Below the pieces are notes generated by a model. That model was not told the origin of the DNA. It searched no databases and was given only the letters and a program-made list of their open reading frames with translations. Positions 15,959-24,432 of a stretch of DNA of 64,000 bases are shown here, in pieces (the first letter of the stretch is position 1; each line of letters starts with the position of its first letter). The stretch is taken from contig NZ_JACLAU010000006.1 of the NCBI RefSeq assembly GCF_014230305.1, positions 1 to 64,000 on the forward strand, given 5' to 3'. The DNA comes from Novosphingobium aerophilum. GTDB lineage: Bacteria; Pseudomonadota; Alphaproteobacteria; Sphingomonadales; Sphingomonadaceae. The translations under genes and the position numbers were made by a program.

Positions 15959-16756
15959 ATGACGCTTGGCACCCAGGTCGCTGCCCAGCTGCCTTATCTG
16001 CGGCGCTACGCGCGCGCGCTCACCGGATCGCAGGCGACCGGCGATGCCTTCGTGCGCGCCACGCTGGAGGCGGCCCTGACCGATCCCGGGCTGCAGCGCA
16101 GCCTCGCCGGAGGGCGGGTTCCGCTGTATCGGGCCTTCAACAAGGTCTGGGCGAGCGCCTACATGGACGTTCCGGCCGAACCGGCGGGTGACGGCGGCGG
16201 GCTGGAGGCGGCCGCGCAGCAGCGCCTCGCCGCCATAACTCCGCTCAATCGCCAGGCCCTGCTGCTGACCACGCTGGAGGATTTCCCGATCGACGACGTC
16301 GCCACGATCATGGGCATCGATCCCCGTCAGGTGGAGGCGTTGATCCAGGAGGCGATCGCCGAGATCGATCGGGAATCGACCACCAGCGTGCTGATCATCG
16401 AGGATGAACCGCTGATCTCCATGCAGTTGGAGGACCTGGTCCACTCGCTGGGCCATGACATCTGCGGGACCGCCGCCACCCGGGGCCAGGCCCAGCAGGT
16501 GGTCGCGGAGCGGCGGCCGGGGCTGGTGCTCGCCGATATCCAGTTGGCGGACGGCAGTTCGGGGCTCGATGCGGTCGACGATATCCTCGGCCTCGGCGAC
16601 GTGCCGGTGATCTTCATCACCGCCTATCCCGAACGGCTGCTGACCGGCAACCGCCCGGAGCCGACCTACCTGGTGACCAAGCCGTTCCAGGAGGCCACGG
16701 TGCGCGCGGCGATCAGCCAGGCGCTGTTCTTCAAGTCGAGCCGGCCGGTCGCCTGA
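15959..16756 (+). CDS. phyR: General stress response regulator PhyR
   Basis: Predicted 265-aa anti-anti-sigma response regulator. The N-terminal about 135 residues mimic an ECF sigma factor (YLRRYARALTGSQATGDAFV, LTTLEDFPIDDVATIMGI). The C-terminal receiver (SVLIIEDEPLISMQLEDL) has phospho-acceptor D193 in VLADIQLADG and the conserved K in VTKPF. When phosphorylated, the sigma-like domain captures NepR and frees EcfG. The ATG at 15959 has GGAAGGGG five bases upstream. A sigmaEcfG promoter precedes it; nepR-ecfG lie 560 bp downstream. Confidence 0.95.
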   Translation: MTLGTQVAAQLPYLRRYARALTGSQATGDAFVRATLEAALTDPGLQRSLAGGRVPLYRAFNKVWASAYMDVPAEPAGDGGGLEAAAQQRLAAITPLNRQALLLTTLEDFPIDDVATIMGIDPRQVEALIQEAIAEIDRESTTSVLIIEDEPLISMQLEDLVHSLGHDICGTAATRGQAQQVVAERRPGLVLADIQLADGSSGLDAVDDILGLGDVPVIFITAYPERLLTGNRPEPTYLVTKPFQEATVRAAISQALFFKSSRPVA

Positions 16757-17086
16757 TCCGCCGCTGCGCAGGCTGTCGTCGTGCCGGAGCTGGCGGGCGA
16801 ATTCGCGAAAGGCCGATTGCAGGACGGTCTCGTGAATGGCGATCATGCCGGCCCCCGCGCGGAGGTAGACCGCATTGGCATTGGCCAGCCGTTCGAGCGC
16901 GGCCACCACCCGGTCGGTCATCTGGCGGTGCTGCGCCTCGGCCCGCTGGGCTTCCACGTGCTCGATCGCGAACACGCTCAGAGCAGTGGTCGCCGACACC
17001 AGCAGGAACAGCGCCACCGGGACCGCGCGCGGAAAGCGGAGGTACCAGCGCTGGGCGCGAACCCTTTCAGCTACGACCTGTTCCAC
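16757..17086 (-). pseudogene. 5' remnant of a CHASE-type sensor kinase gene
   Basis: On the minus strand, a GTG at 17086 (AGGAAA upstream) opens about 105 codons. They read YLRFPRAVPVALFLLVSA, a membrane segment, then FAIEHVEAQRAEAQ, RVVAALERLANANAVYLRAG and FREFARQL. This is the start of a CHASE-domain sensor as found in the kinases of alphaproteobacterial general stress loci. No dimerisation, histidine or ATPase domain follows; the frame simply continues antisense through phyR. I read it as a truncated kinase gene whose 3' part was deleted up to phyR. Confidence 0.7.
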
Positions 17087-17192
17087 CCGGTTTCCTGAAT
17101 GCGGCGATGCTGGCCGCCGCGCGTTCGGCGCCTGCCTGGGTCGGCGGGTGCGGAGGCGGTGGCCGGGGTCCGGCAGTTGTGCCGGCATCTTG

Positions 17193-17217
17193 GGAACCAC
17201 AAGCGCCGCATTTCGTT
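17193..17217 (+). promoter_or_regulatory. SigmaEcfG-type promoter of nepR-ecfG
   Basis: GGAAC (17193-17197), exactly 16 bases, then CGTT (17214-17217). It lies about 100 bases before nepR and matches the phyR promoter in both elements and spacing, so the operon is autoregulated. Confidence 0.85.
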
Positions 17218-17318
17218 CCAGATCACCACGGCAGGCGATGCAGGCGTATCGAAGGCTGGCGTAAGACGGGGGCGGCGCCCATGGGGGTGCCAGGAAACAG
17301 GGACGTCACACGAAACCC

Positions 17319-17513
17319 ATGACGAACGACAAGGCCAAGCGACCGAAGCGCCCGGCTCCGCCAACCGGGCCGTTGGGGGGGCAACGAGACAGCAAGCGGA
17401 CCAAGCCGGAATGGGCCGACGGGCTGCGCCAGCTCTACGACTCGGTCCTCAATGAACCGCTGCCGGGCAGCTTCGCAGACCTGCTGTCCAAGCTCGATGA
17501 AAGCGACACATGA
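17319..17513 (+). CDS. nepR: Anti-sigma factor NepR
   Basis: Predicted 64-aa protein. The conserved NepR core is clear: WADGLRQLYDSVLNEPLPGS followed by FADLLSKLD. It binds EcfG in unstressed cells and is captured by phosphorylated PhyR. The basic N-terminal third is variable, as usual. The stop overlaps the ecfG start by 4 bases (ATGA), which keeps anti-sigma and sigma production coupled. Confidence 0.93.
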   Translation: MTNDKAKRPKRPAPPTGPLGGQRDSKRTKPEWADGLRQLYDSVLNEPLPGSFADLLSKLDESDT

Positions 17514-18145
17514 CCAGTGCCAAGCCTTCCGACGATCGTGCGGGCCACCCCCGCAACGATCGGCCGGAACATCAACGGATCGCCTTCAAGCGCGAGCTGA
17601 CAGGCGTGATCCCGCACCTGCGCGCGTTTGCCCGCGGGTTGTGCGGGCGTCCCGATGCGGCTGACGATCTGGTCCAGGAAACCCTGCTCAAGGCCTGGGC
17701 CGCACAGGAACGGTTCGAGCCGGGCACCTCGATGCGCGCCTGGACCTTCGTCATCCTGCGCAACGCCTATCTCACCGATATGCGCCGCAACCGGTTTCGC
17801 GGCGAGTACGACGAGGGCATGGCCGAACGCACGCTGACCGCTCCGGCCGGCCAGGAGGCGCCGCTCCACCTGTCCGACATGCATCGCGCCCTGATGACCC
17901 TGCCGCCCGAACGGCGCGAGGCGCTGCTGCTGGTCGGGGCCGGCGGGTTCAGCTACGAAGAGGCCGCCGCCATTTGCAAGTGTGCGGTGGGCACGATCAA
18001 GAGCCGCGTTGGCCGGGCCCGCGCCGCGCTGACCCGCATGATCGAAAACGGCGAGATGCCGCCCCGCGGCGAGAACGAACCGGCCGCGCATGCCGCGATC
18101 ATGAAGGATCTGGAGCATGTCTCGCACGGCGGCTCGCTCGACTGA
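17510..18145 (+). CDS. ecfG: ECF sigma factor EcfG (general stress response)
   Basis: Predicted 211-aa sigma factor. Region 2 is seen as LRAFARGLCGRPDAADDLVQ, then TLLKAWAAQERF and MRAWTFVILRNAYLTDMRR. Region 4 is seen as ALMTLPPERREALLLVGAGG and FSYEEAAAICKCAVGTIKSR. These are typical of ECF15/EcfG. A C-terminal tail of about 25 residues follows region 4. Co-transcribed with nepR from the GGAAC-N16-CGTT promoter. Confidence 0.95.
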   Translation: MTSAKPSDDRAGHPRNDRPEHQRIAFKRELTGVIPHLRAFARGLCGRPDAADDLVQETLLKAWAAQERFEPGTSMRAWTFVILRNAYLTDMRRNRFRGEYDEGMAERTLTAPAGQEAPLHLSDMHRALMTLPPERREALLLVGAGGFSYEEAAAICKCAVGTIKSRVGRARAALTRMIENGEMPPRGENEPAAHAAIMKDLEHVSHGGSLD

Positions 18146-18228
18146 GCCCGGCGCAGGTCAGGCTCTTGCGTCGTCCGGCCAACGTCCTAGGGTGGCCATC
18201 GGGCCGATTGCCAGCGCCAGCGCGGAAC

Positions 18229-18312
18229 CCCCACCCCCAGCCCCTCCACGAGGGGAGGGAAGCAAGACTTGCCCTGCCGCAGGCGGGGCTGGTTGCAGCG
18301 GGGAGGGGGCTC
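18229..18312. repeat. GC-rich REP-like palindromic block
   Basis: Contains CCCTCCACGAGGGGAGGG and a second imperfect hairpin around TTGCCCTGCCGCAGGCGGGG. It has the style of the intergenic repeats seen at 23.4 and 49.8 kb. It lies between ecfG and the AI-2E-family gene. Confidence 0.4.
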
Positions 18313-18364
18313 GACCGTCGCGTTTGCAAACGACCCCATCCCCCCTAGGTTTGATCGTGAAACC

Positions 18365-19621
18365 ATGCCCGACCCCGCCGATTCCCCCGTCCCGCCCGCA
18401 CCCGCTCCGGACTCCCTCGCGCAGCCCTATGCCGGCGCCCCCGCGCCCGGTCAGCCGGCGGTCTTCGCCGCGCAGGAACTGCGGCTGATCTCCACCCTGG
18501 TGGCGCTGATCGGGATCGGGCTGTTCATGGCCCTGCCCTTCGTCCTGTCGGTGGGCTCGGCGGTGTTCCTCCCGCTGGTTTCGGCGCTCATCCTCTCGAT
18601 CGTGCTGACCCCGCTGGCGGCCGAGCTCACCCGCGTCGGCCTGCCCAACGTGGTCGCCTCGATGCTGGCCGTGCTGCTGTTCGTCACCTTCCTGCTGCTG
18701 GTCGTCGCGCTGATCCTGCAGCCGGCGATCGCCCTGCTCGACGATCTGCCCGGCATGGTGACCCGGGCCAGCCAGCAGATCGCGCGGCTGCGCAGCAACT
18801 TCGACTGGCTCAACGACATCAACCGCGCGGTCGCCCGCATCTCGGGCCGTCCGCCCGCCTCGCGCGAGGTGGTGGTCGCGGCGCCGTCGCTGATCGAACA
18901 GGTGGCGGTGGCCACGCCCAGCGTCGTGCTCGAAACGCTGCTGACCTTCCTGATGGCCTTTTTCATGATCGAATCTCGCGGGCGCCTGCGCCGGCACCTG
19001 CTGCTCGAACGATCGAGCCCCGGATCGACCCGCAAGGCCGCGCTGCTGCTGCGCGAGATCCAGGACCGGGTGGGGACCTACATCCTGACCGTGGCGATGA
19101 TCAACCTGGGGATCGGCCTGATCACCGCGGTGGGGGCCTGGCTGCTCGGCTGGAACGCCCCGATCATGTGGGGCGGGATCGCCGCGCTGCTCAACTTCCT
19201 GCCCTACATCGGCCCCCTGACGATGATCGGCACGCTCGGGCTGGTCAGCATCGTGACCTATGGCACGGTACCCTTCGCCCTGGTCGCGCCGCTCGCCTAT
19301 CTGGGTCTGCACACGATCGAGGCCAATGTCGTCACGCCTTCGGTCCTGGGCCGGCGCTTCACCGTCAACCCGGTGCTGATCCTGTTCGCGTTCAGCTACT
19401 TCACCTGGATCTGGGGGGCGATCGGGGCGATCCTGTCGGTGCCGCTGCTGCTGACGCTGCTCGCCACCTTCGATCACCTGGGCAAGCCCAACCTGATCGG
19501 CTTCGCCTTCGGCGAGCCCCTGTTCCCGCGCCTGCCGGAGATCGCCGCGGGCGAGGAGGCGGCGGCCGGAGGATCGGGGGGCGGAGGCGCGGCGCTGGCG
19601 GCGGATCAGGCCGCCGGATAG
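18365..19621 (+). CDS. AI-2E-family (TqsA/PerM-like) membrane transporter
   Basis: Predicted 418-aa membrane protein. Hydrophobic helices begin at about residue 40 (LISTLVALIGIGLFMALPFV), with a paired helix bundle at about 60-125 and a long amphipathic middle domain. A C-terminal bundle contains NFLPYIGPLTMIG, NVVTPSVLGRRF and NPVLILFAFSYF, the AI-2E/PerM signature. Known members export autoinducer-2 or act in Na+/H+ antiport, so the substrate is undefined. A Gly/Ala-rich tail ends the protein. The ATG at 18365 was chosen because upstream codons fall in repeat DNA. Confidence 0.85.
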   Translation: MPDPADSPVPPAPAPDSLAQPYAGAPAPGQPAVFAAQELRLISTLVALIGIGLFMALPFVLSVGSAVFLPLVSALILSIVLTPLAAELTRVGLPNVVASMLAVLLFVTFLLLVVALILQPAIALLDDLPGMVTRASQQIARLRSNFDWLNDINRAVARISGRPPASREVVVAAPSLIEQVAVATPSVVLETLLTFLMAFFMIESRGRLRRHLLLERSSPGSTRKAALLLREIQDRVGTYILTVAMINLGIGLITAVGAWLLGWNAPIMWGGIAALLNFLPYIGPLTMIGTLGLVSIVTYGTVPFALVAPLAYLGLHTIEANVVTPSVLGRRFTVNPVLILFAFSYFTWIWGAIGAILSVPLLLTLLATFDHLGKPNLIGFAFGEPLFPRLPEIAAGEEAAAGGSGGGGAALAADQAAG

Positions 19622-20220
19622 GTCCAGCAGGTGCCGCGCGCCAGGTTCTCGGCGGCGAAGGCCCAGTTGATCCGCTCGCCGATCACGCCCTTGAGATAGG
19701 CAGCGCGCCGGTTGCGGTGATCGACATAGTAGGCGTGCTCCCAGAGATCGATCACCAGCAGCGGATTGGCGCCCCGGTCGGCCAGGGTATCGCCATCATG
19801 GGTTTCGGTCAGGCGGAGCTGGCCGTCGCGGCTTTCCAGCCAAGCCCAACCCGACGCGAAGTGGCCCGCCCCGCGTCCGGCCAGGCCGTCGCGCAGCGCC
19901 TCGACCGAGCCGAAATCGCGCGCGATCGCGGCGCGCAGTGCACCCTCGGGTTCGGTCGGGACGGGCGTCAGGCTGGCCCAGTAGAAGCCATGGTTCCAGC
20001 TTTGCGCGGCATTGTTGAACAGTCCCGGATCATCGTCCCGCGCCGCGGCGACGATGGCCTCCAGCGGGGCATCGGCCAGCGGTCCACCCGCGATCGCGGC
20101 ATTGGTCTTGTCGACATAGCCGCGGTGGTGCTGGCCGTGATGCAGCCCCAGCGTTTCGGCGGAAATGACCGGCGCCAGCGCATCGTCGGCATAGGGCAGC
20201 GGCATCAGCGAAACCGGCAT
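19606..20220 (-). CDS. sodB: Superoxide dismutase, iron type
   Basis: Predicted 204-aa Fe-SOD that dismutates superoxide in the cytoplasm. Metal ligands are H27 (LHHGQHH), H77 (QSWNH) and the D and H of VIDLWEHAYY. Q73 in NNAAQSWNH is the residue typical of iron rather than manganese enzymes. Length and order match E. coli SodB. The ATG at 20220 aligns with the family N-terminus (PLPYADDALAP). The 3' end overlaps the convergent AI-2E gene by 16 bases. Confidence 0.93.
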   Translation of the reverse strand: MPVSLMPLPYADDALAPVISAETLGLHHGQHHRGYVDKTNAAIAGGPLADAPLEAIVAAARDDDPGLFNNAAQSWNHGFYWASLTPVPTEPEGALRAAIARDFGSVEALRDGLAGRGAGHFASGWAWLESRDGQLRLTETHDGDTLADRGANPLLVIDLWEHAYYVDHRNRRAAYLKGVIGERINWAFAAENLARGTCWTYPAA

Positions 20221-20342
20221 GGACGCTCCGTGGCCAGGGTGCGGAGGGGATGCGGCGGCGCCAAGGGGGAAGGGGGAAGCGCCGCCGCCTCGATCCAACG
20301 GCAACACGGGCGCCCGGTTGCGCCCCAGGGCCCCCGCTTGCG

Positions 20343-21653
20343 TCAGTCCGCCCCGTCGCTGCGCCCGGCCGCCGCGCGGGTGCCTCCCCGCCGGTCGAGC
20401 ACCGCGGTCACCGCCACGTCCATCGTCACGTTGCCCAGCGTGCGCATCAGATCGGGCAGCATCTCGACCGCGACCAGCAGCCCGAGCGGCCCCACCGGCA
20501 CGCCCATGGCCAGCGCGATCGGCCCGATGGTCGAGATGAAGCTGATCGATCCGGGCAGCGAGACCGTGCTGGGCGAGACCAGCAGCGCCATGACCACCCC
20601 GGTGATCAGCACGGTCGGGGTCAGGGCGACCCCGGTCAGCCGCGCGACATAGATCGCCACGGCCAGGTTCATCGCCGGACTGGTGGCGCGGAACAGCGCC
20701 ACGGCGAGGGGCAGGACGAATTCGGCACTGGCCGCGCGCACCCCCAGCGTGCGGCAGGCGGCGAGCATGGCGGGCAGGCTGGCAAGCGAGGACTGGGTGG
20801 AAAAGGCCACGGCCTGGACCGGCAGCAGGGCCCGGGCAAAGGCCCCCAGCGGCAGCCGTCCGGCGGTGACCGCCACGCCATAGCTGGCGATCAGGACCAC
20901 GCCGCCAACCCCGGAAACAAGCACGATGTAATGCGCCAGCGCGGCGATCGCGCCGCCGCCGCTGCGCGCCGCGACCCCCAGGGCCAGGGCGAAGACCCCC
21001 ACCGGGGCCAGCCGCAGCACCCAGCCGATCACGATCAGCATGGCCGCCGCGATGGCCGCGAACAGTTCGCTCATCTGGCGCCGCGGTAACGCGGGCAGGC
21101 GGGTGATCGCGGCGGCCAGCAGGGTGAAGAACACCACGGTCGGCAGGATTGCGTCACGCGCCGCCGCATCGATCACGTTGGTCGGGACCAGCGAGTTCAG
21201 GAAGTCGGCCAGGCCCGGCACCTTGGCCGGTGTGTCGCGCGCGGTGCGCAGCGCCTGGACGGCGCCGGCCGGAATCGGCACCCGGTCGAGCAGCGGCGGG
21301 ATGACCAGCGCGGTCAGGCTCGTCCCGATCGCCAGGACCAGGGTGAACAGGCCCAGCGTCCGGCGGGCCATGGCGCCGGCGCTGGCGGCGGCGACCATCT
21401 GGATCACGCCCAGCACGATCAGCGAGGCGACCAGCGGAATGATCGTCATCTGCAGGCCGCGCAGCCACAGCCCGCCCAGGGCCTCCACCCCCGTCGCCAC
21501 TCCACTCAGGCCGGGCTGGCCGGCCAGGATCAAGCCCACCGCAAAGCCGCCGACCAGCCCGGCGAAGGTCAGGGTGGCAGGAACCCTCACCGCCGGGATC
21601 ATTGCGGCGAAATCGCCGGGTTCGGCGTCGTCCGGCCGGGTCGCATCGGTCAT
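20343..21653 (-). CDS. Dicarboxylate/amino acid:cation symporter (DAACS)
   Basis: Predicted 436-aa GltP/DctA-type carrier. Recognisable parts are GLWLRGLQMTIIPLVASLIV (helix 3 region), the serine-rich hairpin FSTQSSLASLPAMLAA, the helix 7 segment ATSPAMNLAVAIY in place of the usual NMDGT motif, and the tail LLVAVEMLPDLMRTLGN with its conserved D-x-x-R-T-x-x-N. The transported acid cannot be predicted. It is divergent from glmM. Confidence 0.85.
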   Translation of the reverse strand: MTDATRPDDAEPGDFAAMIPAVRVPATLTFAGLVGGFAVGLILAGQPGLSGVATGVEALGGLWLRGLQMTIIPLVASLIVLGVIQMVAAASAGAMARRTLGLFTLVLAIGTSLTALVIPPLLDRVPIPAGAVQALRTARDTPAKVPGLADFLNSLVPTNVIDAAARDAILPTVVFFTLLAAAITRLPALPRRQMSELFAAIAAAMLIVIGWVLRLAPVGVFALALGVAARSGGGAIAALAHYIVLVSGVGGVVLIASYGVAVTAGRLPLGAFARALLPVQAVAFSTQSSLASLPAMLAACRTLGVRAASAEFVLPLAVALFRATSPAMNLAVAIYVARLTGVALTPTVLITGVVMALLVSPSTVSLPGSISFISTIGPIALAMGVPVGPLGLLVAVEMLPDLMRTLGNVTMDVAVTAVLDRRGGTRAAAGRSDGAD

Positions 21654-21770
21654 GACGGGCTCCCTATGGTCTGCTAGGCGTGGTTTGCTATGGGCGAAGC
21701 CCGGGGCGACCTTAGCGAGGGGATCCCGTGGGACCAATGCGCAAACCGCGAACGGGATGCAGGCAAAAGG

Positions 21771-23126
21771 ATGGGCCAGACCACGATGGGCAAGCAGTTC
21801 TTCGGCACCGACGGGATTCGCGGCCGCACCAATGCCGGGGTGATGACGGCGACGATGGCGATGAAGGTCGGCCAGGCGGCGGGCACCCGCTTCCTGCGCG
21901 GCGGGCATCGGCACCGTGTGGTGATCGGCAAGGACACGCGCCTGTCGGGCTACATGCTGGAAAACGCGATGGTCGCGGGCTTCACCAGCGTCGGCATGGA
22001 CGTGGTGCTGCTGGGGCCGATGCCGACCCCGGCCGTGGCCCTGCTCACGCGGGAGCTGCGCGCCGATGTCGGCGTGATGATCTCGGCCAGCCACAACCCC
22101 TATGAGGACAACGGGATCAAGCTGTTCGGCCCTGACGGGTTCAAGCTGTCCGATGCCGACGAGCTGGCGATCGAGGCCATGCTGGCCGAGGACATCCCGC
22201 TTGCCGGCGCGCCCGAGATCGGCCGGGCCCGCCGGATCGACGATGCGCGCGGCCGCTACATCCACGCGGTCAAGGGCTCGCTGCCCGAGAACGTCCGGCT
22301 CGACGGGCTGAAGATCGTGGTCGATTGCGCCAATGGCGCGGCTTATCAGGTCGCGCCCTCGGCCATCTGGGAGCTCGGCGCCGAGGTCGTCACCGTGGGG
22401 GTCAGCCCCAATGGCAAGAACATCAACGACCGCTGCGGATCGACTCACCTCGATCTGGTCCGCGAAACCGTGGTCGCCTCGGGCGCCGACATCGGCATCG
22501 CGCTGGATGGCGATGCCGACCGGCTGATCGTGATCGACGAACAGGGCGCGGTGGTCGACGGCGACCAGATCATGGCGCTGCTCGGCACCCAGTTGGCGGC
22601 GCGCGGCGAGCTGCGCGGCGGCGGCGTGGTCGCCACGGTCATGTCGAACCTGGGGCTGGAACGGTGCCTGGCCGGGCATGGGCTGACGCTGGAACGCACT
22701 GCGGTGGGCGATCGCCACGTGCTCGAACGGATGCGCAGCGGCGGCTTCAACGTCGGCGGCGAACAGTCGGGCCACATGATCCTGCTCGATCACGCCACCA
22801 CCGGCGACGGCACGGTTGCCGCGCTGCAGGTGCTGGCGGCGCTGGTCCAGTCCGGCCAGCGGGCAAGCGAACTGCTCCACCTGTTCGACCCGGTGCCCCA
22901 GCTGCTCAAGAACGTGCGCTTCGCCGGGGGCAAGCCGCTGGCCGATGCGCGGGTCCAGCAGGTCATCGCCGAGGCCGAAGGCCAGTTGGCCGGGCGCGGC
23001 CGGCTGGTGATCCGCCCGTCCGGGACCGAGCCGGTGATCCGGGTGATGGCCGAAGGCGACGATGCGGCCGAGGTGACCACTGTGGTCGACGCGATCTGCG
23101 CCGCCGTGGCCGAGGCGGCCGCCTGA
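21771..23126 (+). CDS. glmM: Phosphoglucosamine mutase
   Basis: Predicted 451-aa enzyme that interconverts glucosamine-6-P and glucosamine-1-P for UDP-GlcNAc, feeding peptidoglycan and lipid A synthesis. The active-site phosphoserine is S107 in [12 protein letters not shown], the metal loop is DGDADR (from D246), GGEQSGH binds sugar, and RPSGTEP binds phosphate. An internal ATG at 21786 ([13 protein letters not shown]) matches the usual family N-terminus and may be the true start. Its stop overlaps the DUF1272 start by one base. Confidence 0.95.
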   Translation: MGQTTMGKQFFGTDGIRGRTNAGVMTATMAMKVGQAAGTRFLRGGHRHRVVIGKDTRLSGYMLENAMVAGFTSVGMDVVLLGPMPTPAVALLTRELRADVGVMISASHNPYEDNGIKLFGPDGFKLSDADELAIEAMLAEDIPLAGAPEIGRARRIDDARGRYIHAVKGSLPENVRLDGLKIVVDCANGAAYQVAPSAIWELGAEVVTVGVSPNGKNINDRCGSTHLDLVRETVVASGADIGIALDGDADRLIVIDEQGAVVDGDQIMALLGTQLAARGELRGGGVVATVMSNLGLERCLAGHGLTLERTAVGDRHVLERMRSGGFNVGGEQSGHMILLDHATTGDGTVAALQVLAALVQSGQRASELLHLFDPVPQLLKNVRFAGGKPLADARVQQVIAEAEGQLAGRGRLVIRPSGTEPVIRVMAEGDDAAEVTTVVDAICAAVAEAAA

Positions 23127-23350
23127 TGCTGGAGATGCGCCCCGACTGCGAACGCTGCGGCACCGATCTCCCCGCCGAGGCCCCAGGCGCCTTCATCTGC
23201 AGCTTCGAATGCACCTTCTGCGCCGAATGCGCCGACGCGCTCGACGAGCTGTGCCCCAATTGCGGGGGTGAGCTGCTCGATCGGCCGACCCGGGCCAAGC
23301 GGCACCATGCCAAGAGCCCGCCGTCGACCGAGCGGCGGTTCCGGGGGTAG
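23126..23350 (+). CDS. DUF1272 zinc-binding-like small protein
   Basis: Predicted 74-aa protein with ordered Cys pairs (CERC, CSFECTFCAEC, CPNC), the DUF1272 pattern and probably a zinc finger/ribbon. The C-terminal tail is basic. It begins on the last base of the glmM stop, so it is in the same transcript. Function unknown. Confidence 0.85.
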   Translation: MLEMRPDCERCGTDLPAEAPGAFICSFECTFCAECADALDELCPNCGGELLDRPTRAKRHHAKSPPSTERRFRG

Positions 23351-23398
23351 GGCAAAGGACAGGACGGCGCGTGCCCCCTTCGGCGCAGCTCAGGACAT

Positions 23399-23493
23399 GC
23401 TTCGACCCGCTCGGGCTGAGCGGGCGTTGTGGCATGGCTCGGAACCGAAACATCGTTCAGCACCCACCCCGCTCAGGCTGAGCCGGTCGAAGC
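23399..23493. repeat. REP doublet (REPIN-like) between DUF1272 and thiD
   Basis: Outer arms GCTTCGAC (23399-23406) and GTCGAAGC (23486-23493) are perfect complements. Each is followed inward by a smaller palindrome of the type CGCTCGGGCTGAGCG and CGCTCAGGCTGAGC. It resembles the mobile palindromic repeats scattered in sphingomonad genomes. Confidence 0.65.
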
Positions 23494-23519
23494 CCGCGCA
23501 CCAACAGCAGATCCAGGCC

Positions 23520-24311
23520 ATGCTCCAGACACCCCCCCGCATCCTCATCATCGCCGGTTCCGACAGCTCGGGCGGGGCGGGGATTCAGGCCGATATCAAG
23601 ACCGTCACCATGCTCGGCGGTTACGCGATGACGGCGATCACCGCGATCACCGCGCAGAACTCGGTAGGGGTGACCGCGGTCGAGCCGCTCTCGCCCGACC
23701 TCATCGCCGCGCAGATCGATGCCTGCACCAGCGACATCGGGGTCGATGCGGTGAAGATCGGCATGCTCGGTGCGCCCGCGATCGCGCACCGTGTGGCCGA
23801 TCGGCTGGAGGCGCTGGCCGTGCCGGTGGTGTTCGATCCGGTGATGATCGCCACCAGCGGCGCGGTGCTGGCCGATGCGGACACGATCGCGGCCTTTGCC
23901 CGGCTGATGGCGCTGGCGACGGTGACCACGCCCAACCTGCCCGAACTGGCCGCACTGGGCGGGCTGGACCGGGTGCGCATCCTGGCGCGCAATGTGCTGG
24001 TCAAGGGCGGCCATGGCACCGGGAGCCAGATCGAGGACCGGCTCTATGTGTCCGGCGGTGAACACGTTTTCCGCTCCCCCCGGCAGGATACCCTCCACAC
24101 CCACGGCACCGGCTGCACCCTGGCCAGCGCGATCGCCACCGGCCTTGGCGCGGGGCTGGCGCTGGAAGTCGCGGTCGCGCGCGGCATCGCCTTCGTCGGC
24201 CGGGCCATCGCCGCCGCTCCCGGGTTCGGCCGGGGCCATGGCCCGCTCGGGCATGGCCTGGGCCGGGTGCCCTTTGACGATGCGCCCGCCGCGACCGATC
24301 CTCCCCGCTGA
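23520..24311 (+). CDS. thiD: Hydroxymethylpyrimidine (phosphate) kinase
   Basis: Predicted 263-aa bifunctional HMP/HMP-P kinase of thiamine synthesis. Key parts are ILIIAGSDSSGGAGIQADIK (N-terminal substrate site), AITAITAQNSVGV, DPVMIATSG, TTPNLPELAAL, VLVKGGHGTG and the C-terminal anion hole/catalytic HGTGCTLASAIATGL. Length is normal. The ATG at 23520 directly follows the REP doublet. No other thiamine genes are nearby. Confidence 0.93.
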   Translation: MLQTPPRILIIAGSDSSGGAGIQADIKTVTMLGGYAMTAITAITAQNSVGVTAVEPLSPDLIAAQIDACTSDIGVDAVKIGMLGAPAIAHRVADRLEALAVPVVFDPVMIATSGAVLADADTIAAFARLMALATVTTPNLPELAALGGLDRVRILARNVLVKGGHGTGSQIEDRLYVSGGEHVFRSPRQDTLHTHGTGCTLASAIATGLGAGLALEVAVARGIAFVGRAIAAAPGFGRGHGPLGHGLGRVPFDDAPAATDPPR

Positions 24312-24391
24312 CGAACGGAACCTCGGTCGGCGCCCCCGGGTGCCGTGATCCCGGAGGGGCCTCACCCGGACATCCGGGCGCCCCGCCCATC

Positions 24392-24410
24392 GAGTTGCGC
24401 GGCGCAACTC
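24392..24410. terminator. Hairpin between convergent thiD and LysR genes
   Basis: GAGTTGCG-CGG-CGCAACTC is a perfect 8-bp stem with a 3-base loop in the 121-bp gap between convergent genes. It has no T-tract, so the terminator role is tentative. Confidence 0.4.
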
Positions 24411-24432
24411 GGAGGGTGGGGGCCTTGAGCGC

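Noticed and set aside
15605..17200. 531-aa protein spanning the kinase remnant and the antisense of phyR
   Set aside because: Only 16757-17086 resembles a sensor; the remainder is the complement of phyR and intergenic DNA.
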